A stretch of 64,000 nucleotides of DNA from Enterococcus_D entomosocium (GCF_030441895.1 NZ_JARJAS010000003.1), one strand, 5' to 3'; counted from the stretch's first letter, positions 1-8,789 are shown. The notes: a model not told the origin generated them from the sequence alone. Numbers and translations are program-made.

Positions 1-1160
1 CTGGCGTTTCAGTTACGTACCAACCAGGAATCTCTTTGGCTTCACTTTCATATGGCAAACCAACTTTTCCGCTTAATATACTTGGCTCTGCTAGCTGGTT
101 TCCTTCGGAATCTTGGTACTTCACAGTGACCGGTGCGGCATCTGATCGATCGTACGCGTACACCACTTCTTGCGGCTCTTCAGTGAAAGTCCCTGAAGCA
201 TTGTCTGGCGTTTCAGTTACGTACCAACCAGGAATCTCTTTGGCTTCACTTTCATATGGCAAACCAACTTTTCCGCTTAATATACTTGGCTCTGCTAGCT
301 GGTTTCCTTCGGAATCTTGGTACTTCACAGTAACTGGTGCGGCATCTGATCGATCATACACGTACACCACTTCTTGTGGGTCTTCAGTGAAAGTCCCTGA
401 AGCATTGTCCGGTGTTTCAATCACATACCACCCACGAATCTCTTTGGCTTCACTTTCATAAGGCAAACCGACTTTCCCGCTTAGGATACTTGGTTCTGAT
501 AATTGATTACCTTCAGTATCGACATATCTAACGGTGACCGGTGCGGCATCTGATCGATCGTAAACATACACTACTTCTTGTGGCTCTTCAGTGAACGTCC
601 CTGAAGCGTTGACTGGCGTTTCAGTTACGTACCAACCAGGAATCTCTTTGGCTTCACTTTCATATGGCAAACCGACTTTTCCGCTTAGGGTACTTGGTTC
701 TGATAATTGATTACCTTCAGTATCGACATATCTAACGGTGACCGGTGCGGCATCTGATCGATCGTAAACGTACACTACTTCTTGCGGATCTTCAGTGAAA
801 GTCCCTGAAGCATTGTCTGGCGTTTCAGTTACGTACCAACCAGGAATCTCTTTGGCTTCACTTTCATATGGCAAACCGACTTTTCCGCTTAGGATACTTG
901 GTTCTGATAATTGATTACCTTCAGTATCGACATATCTAACGGTGACCGGCGCTGCATCCGAGCGATCGTAAACATACACTACTTCTTGTGGACTATCAGT
1001 AAAAGTGCCTGTGGCATTTCTCGGTATTTCGACCACACTCCAGCCGGGAATTTCTTTAGCTTCCGTACTATACTGACTACCAAATTCGCCCTCTATTGTA
1101 ACTGAAGGCGCCAGCTCATTTCCTTCAGAATCAAGAAATTTAACTGTTACTGGTTGAGAA
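1..1160 (-). repeat. Tandem 204-bp MucBP-coding repeats
   Basis: Equivalent bases recur at 85, 289, 493, 697 and 901, an exact 204-bp (68-codon) period, with a more diverged copy around 1020-1160. Two sequence subtypes exist: the units at 85 and 289 read ggctctgctagctgg, and those at 493, 697 and 901 read ggttctgataattga. This suggests block duplication of subtypes and a region prone to copy-number change and misassembly. Confidence 0.9.
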
Positions 1161-2155
1161 ACTTTTTTTTCCAATATATAAGTTCCTGGTTTTGAGCCAT
1201 CGTAAAAGGTACTTAACAAGGTTCTTCGAGCTGTTACAACTCTTTCTTCAGGATCATTTCCGTTTTGATCTTTTAGATAAAGCCAATTTCCGGTGTATTC
1301 TACTGAAGGAGCACCGGTTTGGAAAACCGGTCTTGAAGAACTACCCATGTGCAAAAATGTTGTATTTACTCCTAAATGAATGGTTCGTAAGTTTCGAGCC
1401 TCAAAGATAAACCAAGAGTTCGTTGAGCTACTCCTTACGTTTGTCATATTCCAACTACTAATATCAAGTTCAACTAAGGAAGTCATATTATGAAAGGTTC
1501 TATTAATTGAGGTAACATTGCTAGTGTTCCAACCATTCAGATTTAAAACTTCCAGAGAATCGCTGTCTGCAAATAAAAAATCAAAAGTTGTAACCTGGCT
1601 TGTATCAAAAGATAGCGTATCAATATAGGTCAAACTTTTTAGATTTTGAAATAGGTTAGCTGCGTTAGCTTGTAAAACGACTGTGCCCTCAACAATAATG
1701 CTTTGGACATTGGTATACGTTTTCCACGGAGCAGCAGCAACTGTTCCCGCATTCCCTCCTTGTAATGTTATTGTGGCGGTCTCGCTATTCCATTCCCAGG
1801 GGACAGATCCCCAAGTACCTGCTACAACATCTTCTGCTAAAGTCTCTTCCTTTTTTTCTACTTCATCGGAATTATTCGATTCTTCACTACTATCGGTTTC
1901 ATTATTCGTAGAATAGGAAGGAGTGCTCTCTTCAGAAGTACTATCAACGGTTGAACCCGAATCTATAACATTTTCTTCTATTTTATCTAAGGTACTCTCC
2001 GAACTTTCCTCAAGGGCATCAGATATTTCTTCATGCTCTTCACTGACTGAGTTATTGGTTTGCAGTTCGCTATCAACCGTATTAGCAAATACTGTAATAG
2101 GTTGACCAAGAACCATCATTCCAACTACCAATATGCTACTAAACTTGTATAACAC
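1..2155 (-). CDS. BspA-type LRR / MucBP-repeat cell-surface protein (3' end outside window)
   Basis: Starts at a GTG with AAGGAG nine bases upstream. The first ~25 residues form a hydrophobic signal peptide ending near VFANT, followed by a Ser/Glu/Asp-rich linker (~residues 26-110). Residues ~110-275 carry BspA/DUF285-type leucine-rich repeats (WNTSNVTSINRTF, ISSWNMTNV). From ~335 a series of MucBP-like repeats begins (PVTVKF-D-EGN, EIPGW, VVYVYDRSDAAP) and continues past the window edge, so a sorting signal or other anchor is not visible. Proteins of this type are wall-attached or secreted and are linked to adhesion; that role is family knowledge. At least 718 codons are present. Confidence 0.85.
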   Translation of the reverse strand, partial: MLYKFSSILVVGMMVLGQPITVFANTVDSELQTNNSVSEEHEEISDALEESSESTLDKIEENVIDSGSTVDSTSEESTPSYSTNNETDSSEESNNSDEVEKKEETLAEDVVAGTWGSVPWEWNSETATITLQGGNAGTVAAAPWKTYTNVQSIIVEGTVVLQANAANLFQNLKSLTYIDTLSFDTSQVTTFDFLFADSDSLEVLNLNGWNTSNVTSINRTFHNMTSLVELDISSWNMTNVRSSSTNSWFIFEARNLRTIHLGVNTTFLHMGSSSRPVFQTGAPSVEYTGNWLYLKDQNGNDPEERVVTARRTLLSTFYDGSKPGTYILEKKVSQPVTVKFLDSEGNELAPSVTIEGEFGSQYSTEAKEIPGWSVVEIPRNATGTFTDSPQEVVYVYDRSDAAPVTVRYVDTEGNQLSEPSILSGKVGLPYESEAKEIPGWYVTETPDNASGTFTEDPQEVVYVYDRSDAAPVTVRYVDTEGNQLSEPSTLSGKVGLPYESEAKEIPGWYVTETPVNASGTFTEEPQEVVYVYDRSDAAPVTVRYVDTEGNQLSEPSILSGKVGLPYESEAKEIRGWYVIETPDNASGTFTEDPQEVVYVYDRSDAAPVTVKYQDSEGNQLAEPSILSGKVGLPYESEAKEIPGWYVTETPDNASGTFTEEPQEVVYAYDRSDAAPVTVKYQDSEGNQLAEPSILSGKVGLPYESEAKEIPGWYVTETP

Positions 2156-2639
2156 CTAGTTTCACTCCTTTATATAAAACAGCCCAACTTGAAATGACAG
2201 TCGCATTTGTCCCAATATTCTTCATTATTTAGAATGTAAAAATTCCCATAACTCAAATTTTTACATTCCCAGTTTAATAGTATTTCCAAGACCCCAAAAA
2301 AAAATTTTAGGGTCTATTTTCCTTTTTCTCATTAACGAAGGTTATTGGTAAAATTAGTATTATATTACTGTCTACATAATACCTTTAATTACCAATAAAC
2401 TCTTATCATAATTTTCATGAACCTATGAAATTTATGATTTTTATTAACCTTAATAATATATTATTGGTAGTATTCATACTAAATATTTGAACTGATGATA
2501 TTATAAGTTTAATGAGATGGATAAAAGGAAACTCCATTGATCATGTAGTTCTAGTTCCCTCATTGAATATAATTATTTTCATCATTTAAACTTCAATCTC
2601 ATATCGATGGCATTTCTAGCTAACTTATGTCCTGTTTCA
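2156..2639. other. AT-rich gene-free stretch upstream of the surface protein
   Basis: No plausible gene on either strand. It holds the ribosome site and presumably the promoter of the surface-protein gene, a perfect 13-bp inverted repeat (2232-2268), and three copies of TTATTGGTA(A/G), at 2342, inverted at 2389, and at 2461. No clear terminator is seen. Confidence 0.5.
2232..2268. repeat. Perfect 13-bp inverted repeat in the surface-protein promoter region
   Basis: GAATGTAAAAATT at 2232-2244 is matched by AATTTTTACATTC at 2256-2268, with an 11-base spacer. It lies ~75-115 bases upstream of the GTG start at 2155, where an operator or leader hairpin would sit. Function not known. Confidence 0.55.
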
Positions 2640-3035
2640 TCAATTCCAGACAAAAATTTCTAACGGAGAAACGTAATACTTCTTTCCGTTGTCAAACTCA
2701 TGGAAATCCTGATATGTATATAAGTTATATCCCAAAGCAAGCAGTCTTTTATCACCGCCACATAAATGACCATCAAACCAGATTTCACTATTGATCTCTT
2801 TTCCTTTAATATTAACAAATGTGTGCAGTTCATTGAACAGTCTATCATCACCAGACAAAATATACACTAAGCTTCTCCAGTAAGGATCATTAAGATCCTT
2901 AAATCCTAATTCATTCATCATATTAGTGAATTTTCTAATGTGTTCTTTGTTTAAAAATAATTCTTCCGTAATATCTTCCTCCCAGATTCTGTACCAATCG
3001 AGTATAATTTGATTAATTGAATTCGACTTTTGCAT
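2640..3035 (-). CDS. DUF6075-like protein of unknown function
   Basis: About 131 residues with the layout I recall for DUF6075: FLNKEHIRKF, then WRSLVYILSGDDRLF, then a conserved ending around LLALGYNLYT and SPLEIF. No signal peptide or membrane segment. The start is uncertain: an in-frame ATG lies further up at 3080, but the ATG at 3035 avoids most of the overlap with the small upstream ORF. Neither has a strong ribosome site, so translation may be coupled to the ORF before it. Biochemical role unknown. Confidence 0.6.
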   Translation of the reverse strand: MQKSNSINQIILDWYRIWEEDITEELFLNKEHIRKFTNMMNELGFKDLNDPYWRSLVYILSGDDRLFNELHTFVNIKGKEINSEIWFDGHLCGGDKRLLALGYNLYTYQDFHEFDNGKKYYVSPLEIFVWN

Positions 3036-3165
3036 TTTTAAATTCAAAATATTTTCCTGACATCCAGTCTTCATTCTCATTCACCAAAATAAACTGATTG
3101 GTGCCCATCACTAATTGATACTTCAGTCGACAGGATTTACATTTATAGTAATCAGTCGGGTACAT
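3013..3165 (-). CDS. Small CxxC protein (50 aa), possible
   Basis: Starts MYPTDYYKCKSCRLKYQL, ends in an acidic tail, and overlaps the start of the DUF6075-like gene by 23 bases in another frame. The CKSC pair near the N-terminus suggests half of a zinc-ribbon. No good ribosome site is seen in front of the ATG. It could be a real small partner or a chance ORF; the in-order arrangement of small ORFs on one strand favours a degraded or compact operon. Confidence 0.3.
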   Translation of the reverse strand: MYPTDYYKCKSCRLKYQLVMGTNQFILVNENEDWMSGKYFEFKNAKVEFN

Positions 3166-3206
3166 AAACTCACACTACGCTCATACAGTTGCTGTGCGAG
3201 ACTCCC

Positions 3207-3296
3207 TCAATCGTTTGGCGGCCAGTACAACCGTTTGTTGTAGGATGTAATCGGTATTTTACATTGACCGCCATAACACTCTCTTTTTTGTGACAA
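3207..3296 (-). CDS. Tiny ORF with TTG start (29 aa), possible
   Basis: AAAGGAG is followed after eight bases by TTG, encoding SQKRECYGGQCKIPITSYNK and ten more residues. This is the best ribosome site in the 2.6-3.3 kb cluster. A second 34-codon ORF from an ATG at 3274 (ending at 3170) overlaps in another frame. Both are short and may be leader peptides or remnants. No family recognised. Confidence 0.22.
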   Translation of the reverse strand: MSQKRECYGGQCKIPITSYNKRLYWPPND

Positions 3297-3667
3297 GTCA
3301 ATCACTCCTTTCATTGAGATCTTATACGCTTAACCGTTCTTTTATATACGGTATAAGCATAACTTCGGAGAAGTTCCGTTTAAATACACAGATAGAAAGA
3401 ACCATTTTCTATCACTACTCATTTCAAAAGATTATTTAATGAAAGAGTACCCGGATATTTACAGTATTAAAAAAATGATTTTTCTTTTCAAAGTTCACAT
3501 CACCCTTCCAATGTTTTGGAAGGTTATATCAGAAAATACAATGTATTTAAATGTTTCTTTTTTTAAAGATGCTACGAGAGTCGATCCTTTTAATGACGAA
3601 TTATTTTCTAATATCTTTATCTCCCAATAGTTTATATTAGTGGGCTGCACACTCGTAGTCCTCTAAT
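3297..3667. other. Gene-free stretch between tiny ORFs and the WxL-type remnant
   Basis: AT-rich. A 63-codon plus-strand ORF at 3439-3630 has no ribosome site and an unremarkable composition, so I do not call it. The sequence around 3320-3360 contains short A/T inverted runs that could be promoter elements for the minus-strand cluster. Confidence 0.35.
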
Positions 3668-4144
3668 CTAAACTGTATTTACAAACACAGCTGATTCATT
3701 TAGATTGGCTGCTTCTTCGGTTGTTATAGTAAAATTCCTCTCAAATTCGTAAGTTTTATCATCCGCCTCAACTATTAACTGAATAGTGTATTCTTCAGGT
3801 TGGATAGCTGTCTGTTGAAGATCAATTCCATAGTTAAAATTCGAGTTTGGTGCCATTTTTAAGCCTGTTCGATTACTAATATATAGGGGAGATTCTTCCC
3901 CAAGGCGATAAATAGTTGCTTCCATAGCTAAAGATGAGATCATTCTTTCAGCAGTATTTTGCAAATTAGCTTCGATAAAATTAAAGCTAGACCGTTGAGC
4001 TGCCCGGACATCGTTTAATTGTAGTTCATTTTCAGATACTTCATCCCCTAACTCAATCATCACAGCAATATTATAAGAAAATCGATTCACTACCATAGCT
4101 GAACCTTCATCAGAAATTAAAAAACCTTCTAGAAAAAATGGCAG
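3668..4144 (-). pseudogene. Remnant of a WxL-associated DUF916/DUF3324 cell-surface protein
   Basis: The reading frame matches the middle and C-terminal DUF3324 part of WxL-interacting proteins: ISDEGSAMVVNRFSYNIAV, then APNSNFNYGID, EEYTIQLIVEADDKTYEFER and TTEEAANLNESA. Coding similarity begins upstream of the first ATG (4096), as the frame is open and family-like back to ~4144. The signal peptide and most of DUF916 are missing. At the other end it stops before the C-terminal membrane helix. Truncation at both ends marks it as a decayed fragment, probably of a WxL gene cluster. Confidence 0.65.
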
Positions 4145-4168
4145 CTAATCTACACATTTTCTAGAAGG
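4125..4168. repeat. Inverted repeat at the broken 5' end of the WxL-type remnant
   Basis: CCTTCTAGAAAAAATG (4125-4140) faces CATTTTCTAGAAGG (4155-4168). The arms match except for two extra A residues. It sits exactly where similarity to the family ends, so it may be a deletion or insertion scar, or a hairpin. Confidence 0.5.
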
Positions 4169-4416
4169 ATTGGTTAATTATTTATTGAGGTGAAACTAAG
4201 AGAATAATCGACTGTTCTATAATATTTATCAACCATTAATCATAAGATATAATGACATTTTTCTGGAAGAAATTTATTGGAAGAAAGCTTTAAATAACGC
4301 CGAAAAATATGTTTTTAACGATTTTTTGGAAGAAAATTGGAAAACTAACAAGAAAAATGGTTGAAAGGGTTCGTTATATTTGGTTGGTTTTATGCCATTC
4401 TTACTGAGTTTTCACG
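4169..4416. other. Gene-free stretch downstream of potD
   Basis: AT-rich, no ORF supported. Contains three TGGAAGAAA-type direct repeats between ~4264 and 4335. I see no convincing intrinsic terminator for the pot operon here. Confidence 0.35.
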
Positions 4417-5490
4417 CTATTTCCGATACATCTTCAATTCCAAGAACAAATCGTTATAGATGCCAAGATACTCAGCACCTAAGTTTTCATAGACTTCGAG
4501 GTGTTCCATCAATTCATCGGATGGGTAGAATTGTTCGTCTTCGGTGATCTCGTCTGGCAGTAAGGCCATGGCTTCTTGGTTAGGTGTGGAATAGCCGATG
4601 TACTCTGCGTTTTGTGCAGCATTCTCGGGTTCTAGCATAAAGTTCAAGAAGGCGTAAGCACCGGCTTCGTTTTGTGAGGTCTTAGGAATGACCATATTAT
4701 CAAACCACAGGTTGGAGCCTTCCGAAGGGATCACATAATGAATGTGTTCGTTTTCGTACATCATGTCGGCTGCTTCCCCAGAAAATGTGACCGCAACCGA
4801 TGCTTCTTCATTGGCCATGTACATCTTGATTTCATCTGCGACGATGGCTTTGATGTTTGGGGTCATGGTCCGAAGCTTATTGAATGCCTCTTGCAGCTGA
4901 TCATCGTCTTTGCTGTTTAGAGAATAGCCTAAGCTGTCCAAACCTAATCCCATTACTTCACGCGCGCCATCGATCAGCATGATGCTGTTTGCTAATTCGG
5001 GTTTCCAAAGATCGTCCCATTGGGTGATCTCACCTTCATCAAAGAATTTATCGTTATAGACGATCCCTAGTGTTCCCCAGAAATAAGGGATCGAATATTG
5101 ATTGCCCGGATCAAAACTCAGGTCTAAAAAGCGAGGGTCGATATTGTCTAGCCCTTTGATTTTGCTGTGATCCAATGGTTTTAAAAGATTTTGTTCCATC
5201 ATTTTCTCAATCATGTATTCACTCGGTATGGCGATGTCATAGGACGTACCGCCTTGTTGGATCTTCGTGAACATCGCTTCATTTGAGTCAAAGGTTTCAT
5301 AATTGACTTTGTAGCCAGTCTCTTCTTCAAACTTACTGATCAAATCAGGGTCGATGTAGTCGCCCCAGTTGTAGATGTTGACGACCTCAGCACCTGCCAT
5401 ACCAGAGGTGCGTTCCAATTCACGGACACCAAAGAGCAAGATCAGGACGATCGCAACAATACCGATAATCAGAGATTGTAGTCGTTTCAT
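4417..5490 (-). CDS. potD: Spermidine/putrescine ABC transporter, substrate-binding protein PotD
   Basis: 357-residue extracellular solute-binding protein. One N-terminal hydrophobic segment (residues ~6-22) is followed by the family opening VVNIYNWGDYIDPDLISKFEEE, a classic PotD/PotF start (given here in part). Internal YDIAIPSEYMIEKM, WDDLWKP and the closing ...FLELKMYRK fit the family length. Unlike many Gram-positive PotD proteins it shows no lipobox cysteine, so it may be held by an uncleaved signal anchor. It is the last gene of the operon; its ATG overlaps the potC stop (ATGA). It would capture polyamine and hand it to PotBC. Confidence 0.93.
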   Translation of the reverse strand: MKRLQSLIIGIVAIVLILLFGVRELERTSGMAGAEVVNIYNWGDYIDPDLISKFEEETGYKVNYETFDSNEAMFTKIQQGGTSYDIAIPSEYMIEKMMEQNLLKPLDHSKIKGLDNIDPRFLDLSFDPGNQYSIPYFWGTLGIVYNDKFFDEGEITQWDDLWKPELANSIMLIDGAREVMGLGLDSLGYSLNSKDDDQLQEAFNKLRTMTPNIKAIVADEIKMYMANEEASVAVTFSGEAADMMYENEHIHYVIPSEGSNLWFDNMVIPKTSQNEAGAYAFLNFMLEPENAAQNAEYIGYSTPNQEAMALLPDEITEDEQFYPSDELMEHLEVYENLGAEYLGIYNDLFLELKMYRK

Positions 5491-6323
5491 CGCAGATTTG
5501 CCACCTCCACACGGCGGTTTTTACGTAATTTCTTCGCGCCGTTTTCTTTACTGATAAAGTAATAGCCTACCACCAGAATCATGGAGAATAAGAAGACAAG
5601 TGTGCTTAATGCATTGATTTCTAAACTGATTCCTTGACGTGCTCTAGAATAGATCTCTACTGATAAGGTACTAAAGCCATTGCCCGTCACAAAGAATGTT
5701 ACGGCAAAATCATCAAGTGAATAAGTAAAGGCCATGAAATAGCCGGCGATGATGCCCGGTGTCAAGAAAGGCAAAATGATATTTTTAATGACTTGAAAAT
5801 TATTCGCGCCTAAATCACGGGCAGCATCGATCATTGAATCGTTCATCTCTTGCAATTTCGGCAAGACCATCAATACCACGATCGGGATACTAAAGGCGAT
5901 ATGCGAAAGCAACACGCTGAAAAAGCCTAAGCTAAACCCACGGAACAAGTTGCCGATCATCGTAAAGAAAATCAAGAAACTGGCGCCAATGATGACATCT
6001 GGTGAAACCAGCAAAATATTATTCAAACTCAACAAGGCCGTTCTCGTTCGGCGCTTGCGGGTATAGTAGATGCCCATCGCACCAAATGTGCCAATGATCG
6101 TTGCCAGTAATGCTGATAAAAATGCCAGCATAAAGGTGTTCAACACGATGATCATCAAGCGGGTATCTTGAAAGACGGATTGGTAATGTTCAAAAGTGAA
6201 ACCCGTAAAAGCATTCATGGTGCCTCCTTCATTGAAGGAATAGAAAATCAAATAAAAGATCGGCACGTACAAAAGAATAAAGACGACGATCAGATAAAGA
6301 TTCGACCAGCGAAATTTTTTCAT
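5487..6323 (-). CDS. potC: Spermidine/putrescine ABC transporter, permease PotC
   Basis: 278 residues with about six membrane helices. The binding-protein-dependent permease EAA loop is visible as AARDLGANNFQVIKNIILP, which docks onto PotA. The N-terminus (LYVPIFYLIFYSFN) is typical of PotC. It overlaps both neighbours by four bases (ATGA), so the potB-potC-potD block is translationally coupled. It forms the membrane channel with PotB. Confidence 0.93.
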   Translation of the reverse strand: MKKFRWSNLYLIVVFILLYVPIFYLIFYSFNEGGTMNAFTGFTFEHYQSVFQDTRLMIIVLNTFMLAFLSALLATIIGTFGAMGIYYTRKRRTRTALLSLNNILLVSPDVIIGASFLIFFTMIGNLFRGFSLGFFSVLLSHIAFSIPIVVLMVLPKLQEMNDSMIDAARDLGANNFQVIKNIILPFLTPGIIAGYFMAFTYSLDDFAVTFFVTGNGFSTLSVEIYSRARQGISLEINALSTLVFLFSMILVVGYYFISKENGAKKLRKNRRVEVANLR

Positions 6324-7129
6324 TTACGTTGCCCTCCTTTTTTCTTTTCTCCCGTAAACAACATCACGAGGAACATGGCGATGATCAAAATGACGCCGAT
6401 GGTCGAACCCATGCCCCAATTTTGGGTAACGAGAAAGTGCTGCTCGATCGCCGTACCAAGCGTGATCACGCGATTGCCCCCAATCAAACGGGTCAACATG
6501 AAGAGGGAGAGCGATGGAATGAAGACGGCTTGGACGCCGCTTTTTACCCCGTTTAACGAAAGAGGGAAAATCACTCGTCGGAAAGTATCATAGCTGTTTG
6601 CCCCTAGATCGCGACTGGCACTGATCAAAGAGGGATTCATTTCTTCTAAGGCATTAAAAATCGGCATGATCATAAAGGGCAGTTCGATATAGACGGCAAC
6701 CGTCAAAAAGCTGAAGTCAGTAAACAAAATCTGCTTTGGTCCAACCCCCATGATTTCTAGGAAGTTGTTGACACTGCCATGAATACCGAAAATCCCAATA
6801 AACGCATAGGCTTTTAACAATAAGTTGACCCACGTTGGTAAGATGATCAACAGCAGCCACAAATCTTTGTGGCGCAGCTTAGTTAAGAAATACGCTGTCG
6901 GGTAGCTGATCACTAAGGTAATCAAGGTGATCAAAAAGGCATACCAAACCGAGTTTAAGGTCATGATCAAATATTTTCCCGAACCTAAGTAGCTTTGATA
7001 ATTGACCAGCGAAAAGTTGCCGTTCATATCAAAAAAAGATTGGTAGATGATCAATAAGACTGGTGCAATAACAAATAGCAATAACCAAAAGACATAGGGT
7101 ATCGCATAAAAACGACGCATTTTCGTCAT
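6320..7129 (-). CDS. potB: Spermidine/putrescine ABC transporter, permease PotB
   Basis: 269 residues and six predicted helices. The EAA loop reads SASRDLGANSYDTFRRVIFP. The start ATG has GGAGGG ten bases before it and follows potA by 12 bases. It pairs with PotC as the transmembrane half of the polyamine importer. The C-terminus is short and basic (GEKKKGGQRK). Confidence 0.93.
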   Translation of the reverse strand: MTKMRRFYAIPYVFWLLLFVIAPVLLIIYQSFFDMNGNFSLVNYQSYLGSGKYLIMTLNSVWYAFLITLITLVISYPTAYFLTKLRHKDLWLLLIILPTWVNLLLKAYAFIGIFGIHGSVNNFLEIMGVGPKQILFTDFSFLTVAVYIELPFMIMPIFNALEEMNPSLISASRDLGANSYDTFRRVIFPLSLNGVKSGVQAVFIPSLSLFMLTRLIGGNRVITLGTAIEQHFLVTQNWGMGSTIGVILIIAMFLVMLFTGEKKKGGQRK

Positions 7130-7141
7130 TAGCTTTCCCTC

Positions 7142-8230
7142 CTAATCTTCGTAGCTCTCTAAACGAGCATCAAAATCTTCTTCGGACTCATTGAAACGCA
7201 TGACGTGGATGTCTTCTGGTTCAAAGGAAAGACCGATCTTGCTTCCTTCAGTGGCTTTTCTTGTAGAGTGAACCATCCACTCGTTGCCTTGTTCGTCGTA
7301 ACAAATGATCTCGTAATGCACGCCTCGGAACAATTGCGTGTCTACTTCAACGACCAGCTTGCCTTTTTCCGCCGTCGTCAAATTCAAATCTTCTGGACGG
7401 ATCACGATCTCAACGGCTTCATTCGGCCGCATCCCGCCATCGACACATTCAAATTGCTTGCCGACAAATTCCACTAAGTTGTCTTCGATCATCGTACCTG
7501 TGACGATGTTGCTTTCACCGACAAAATCCGCCACAAAATGGTTGATTGGTTCATCGTAGATATCCACCGGTGTGCCGCTTTGGACGATCTTCCCTTTGTT
7601 CATAACGAAAATCTCATCACTCATCGCCAACGCTTCTTCTTGGTCATGGGTGACAAAAATAAAGGTGATGCCTAGTCGCTGCTGCAATTCCCGCAGTTCG
7701 TATTGCATGTCAGTTCGCAATTTCAAATCCAATGCGGACAATGGTTCATCAAGAAGCAATACTTTGGGTTCATTGACGATCGCTCGTGCGATTGCGACCC
7801 GTTGGCGTTGTCCTCCAGACATTTCGCTGATTTCACGATTCTCATAACCAGGAAGCTGCACTAGCCGCAACGCTTCTAAGACTTTTTTATTCACTTCATC
7901 TTTTGGTAATTTTTTGATTCGCAGACCAAATGCCACATTTTCAAAAACGTTCATATGTGGGAATAAGGCGTAATCTTGAAAGACAGTATTCACTTGCCGT
8001 TGATTGGCAGGAACATCATTGATTCTTTGTCCATCAAAATAAACGTCGCCTTCTGTTGCGTCCGAAAAACCCGCAATGATGCGTAAGATGGTTGTTTTTC
8101 CACAACCTGAAGGACCTAACAATGTATAAAAGCGACCTTCTTCAATATCAAAACTCACTTTTTTCAAAACTGTTTCATCATCATCAAATCGCTTCACCAC
8201 ATTGTTGAATGAAATTATTGTTTTTCCCAC
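7142..8230 (-). CDS. potA: Spermidine/putrescine ABC transporter, ATPase PotA
   Basis: 362 residues from a GTG start (AGGAGG seven bases upstream). Walker A GPSGCGKTT is at residues 39-47, the signature is MSGGQRQR, Walker B is VLLLDEPLSALD, and the switch histidine is in FVTHDQEEAL. A C-terminal TOBE-like regulatory domain follows (~residues 240-340). It powers uptake by the PotBC channel. It is the second gene of the operon, 16 bases after the regulator. Confidence 0.95.
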   Translation of the reverse strand: MGKTIISFNNVVKRFDDDETVLKKVSFDIEEGRFYTLLGPSGCGKTTILRIIAGFSDATEGDVYFDGQRINDVPANQRQVNTVFQDYALFPHMNVFENVAFGLRIKKLPKDEVNKKVLEALRLVQLPGYENREISEMSGGQRQRVAIARAIVNEPKVLLLDEPLSALDLKLRTDMQYELRELQQRLGITFIFVTHDQEEALAMSDEIFVMNKGKIVQSGTPVDIYDEPINHFVADFVGESNIVTGTMIEDNLVEFVGKQFECVDGGMRPNEAVEIVIRPEDLNLTTAEKGKLVVEVDTQLFRGVHYEIICYDEQGNEWMVHSTRKATEGSKIGLSFEPEDIHVMRFNESEEDFDARLESYED

Positions 8231-8246
8231 ACTCTTTCCTCCTGTA

Positions 8247-8789
8247 CTATAAATAAGAATCTGTCACGACTACAAGCACACGGCTTTTTTTGCCCGCAAT
8301 ATTTTTTAATTGATGCGGCTCAGTCGCCTGATAATAAATCGATTGGCCTTTACGAGCCTTGTACTGCGTTTCTCCTAGTGTCAAGGCCACACTGCCCTCT
8401 AAGACATAGATAAATGTTTCTGCTAACGATGGTTCAAAGGTCTTGTATTCGCCCGCTTTATCAAAGGTCAGCAAGACTGGCTCCATTTCTTTTTCATTGG
8501 AATCGGGAATCAGCCACTTCAATTCATAGCCATTTTCTTCATCATAATAAAGCGTGCTGTCTTCTTCGCGATAAACCACTTGATGCTGCGCATTTTCTTC
8601 TCGGAAAAATTCCTCTGGTGTCACGCCTAAAACTTCTAAGATCGTAAAAAAAGTTTCCATAGAAGGCGAACTCAAATCACGCTCCAACTGTGAGATATAG
8701 CCTTTCGTCAAATCGGTCCGCTCGCCTAATTCTTCTTGGGTCAAATTCTTTTGAACGCGCAAATTGCGCAGCTTCTCGCCAATCTCCAT
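8247..8789 (-). CDS. XRE-HTH/cupin transcriptional regulator of the pot operon
   Basis: 180 residues. N-terminal HTH_3 domain (residues ~5-60, LTQEELGERTDLTKGYISQL) and C-terminal cupin_2 domain (~105-175, ETFIYVLEGSVALTLG, PHQLKN). This is the PuuR-like layout in which the cupin senses a small ligand. The ATG at 8789 was chosen because GGGGG lies seven bases before it. It is the first gene of the pot operon, so it most likely controls polyamine uptake and itself; the ligand is inferred from context. Confidence 0.85.
   Translation of the reverse strand: MEIGEKLRNLRVQKNLTQEELGERTDLTKGYISQLERDLSSPSMETFFTILEVLGVTPEEFFREENAQHQVVYREEDSTLYYDEENGYELKWLIPDSNEKEMEPVLLTFDKAGEYKTFEPSLAETFIYVLEGSVALTLGETQYKARKGQSIYYQATEPHQLKNIAGKKSRVLVVVTDSYL

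Noticed and set aside
36..461. 141-codon plus-strand ORF
   Set aside because: Antisense shadow of the MucBP repeats; its own repeats are the reverse frame of that gene.
2290..2313. GACCCC...GGGTC hairpin around poly-A
   Set aside because: Weak stem with no properly placed T-run for a neighbouring gene; not called as a terminator.
3439..3630. 63-codon plus-strand ORF
   Set aside because: No ribosome site, hydrophobic low-complexity composition, isolated.
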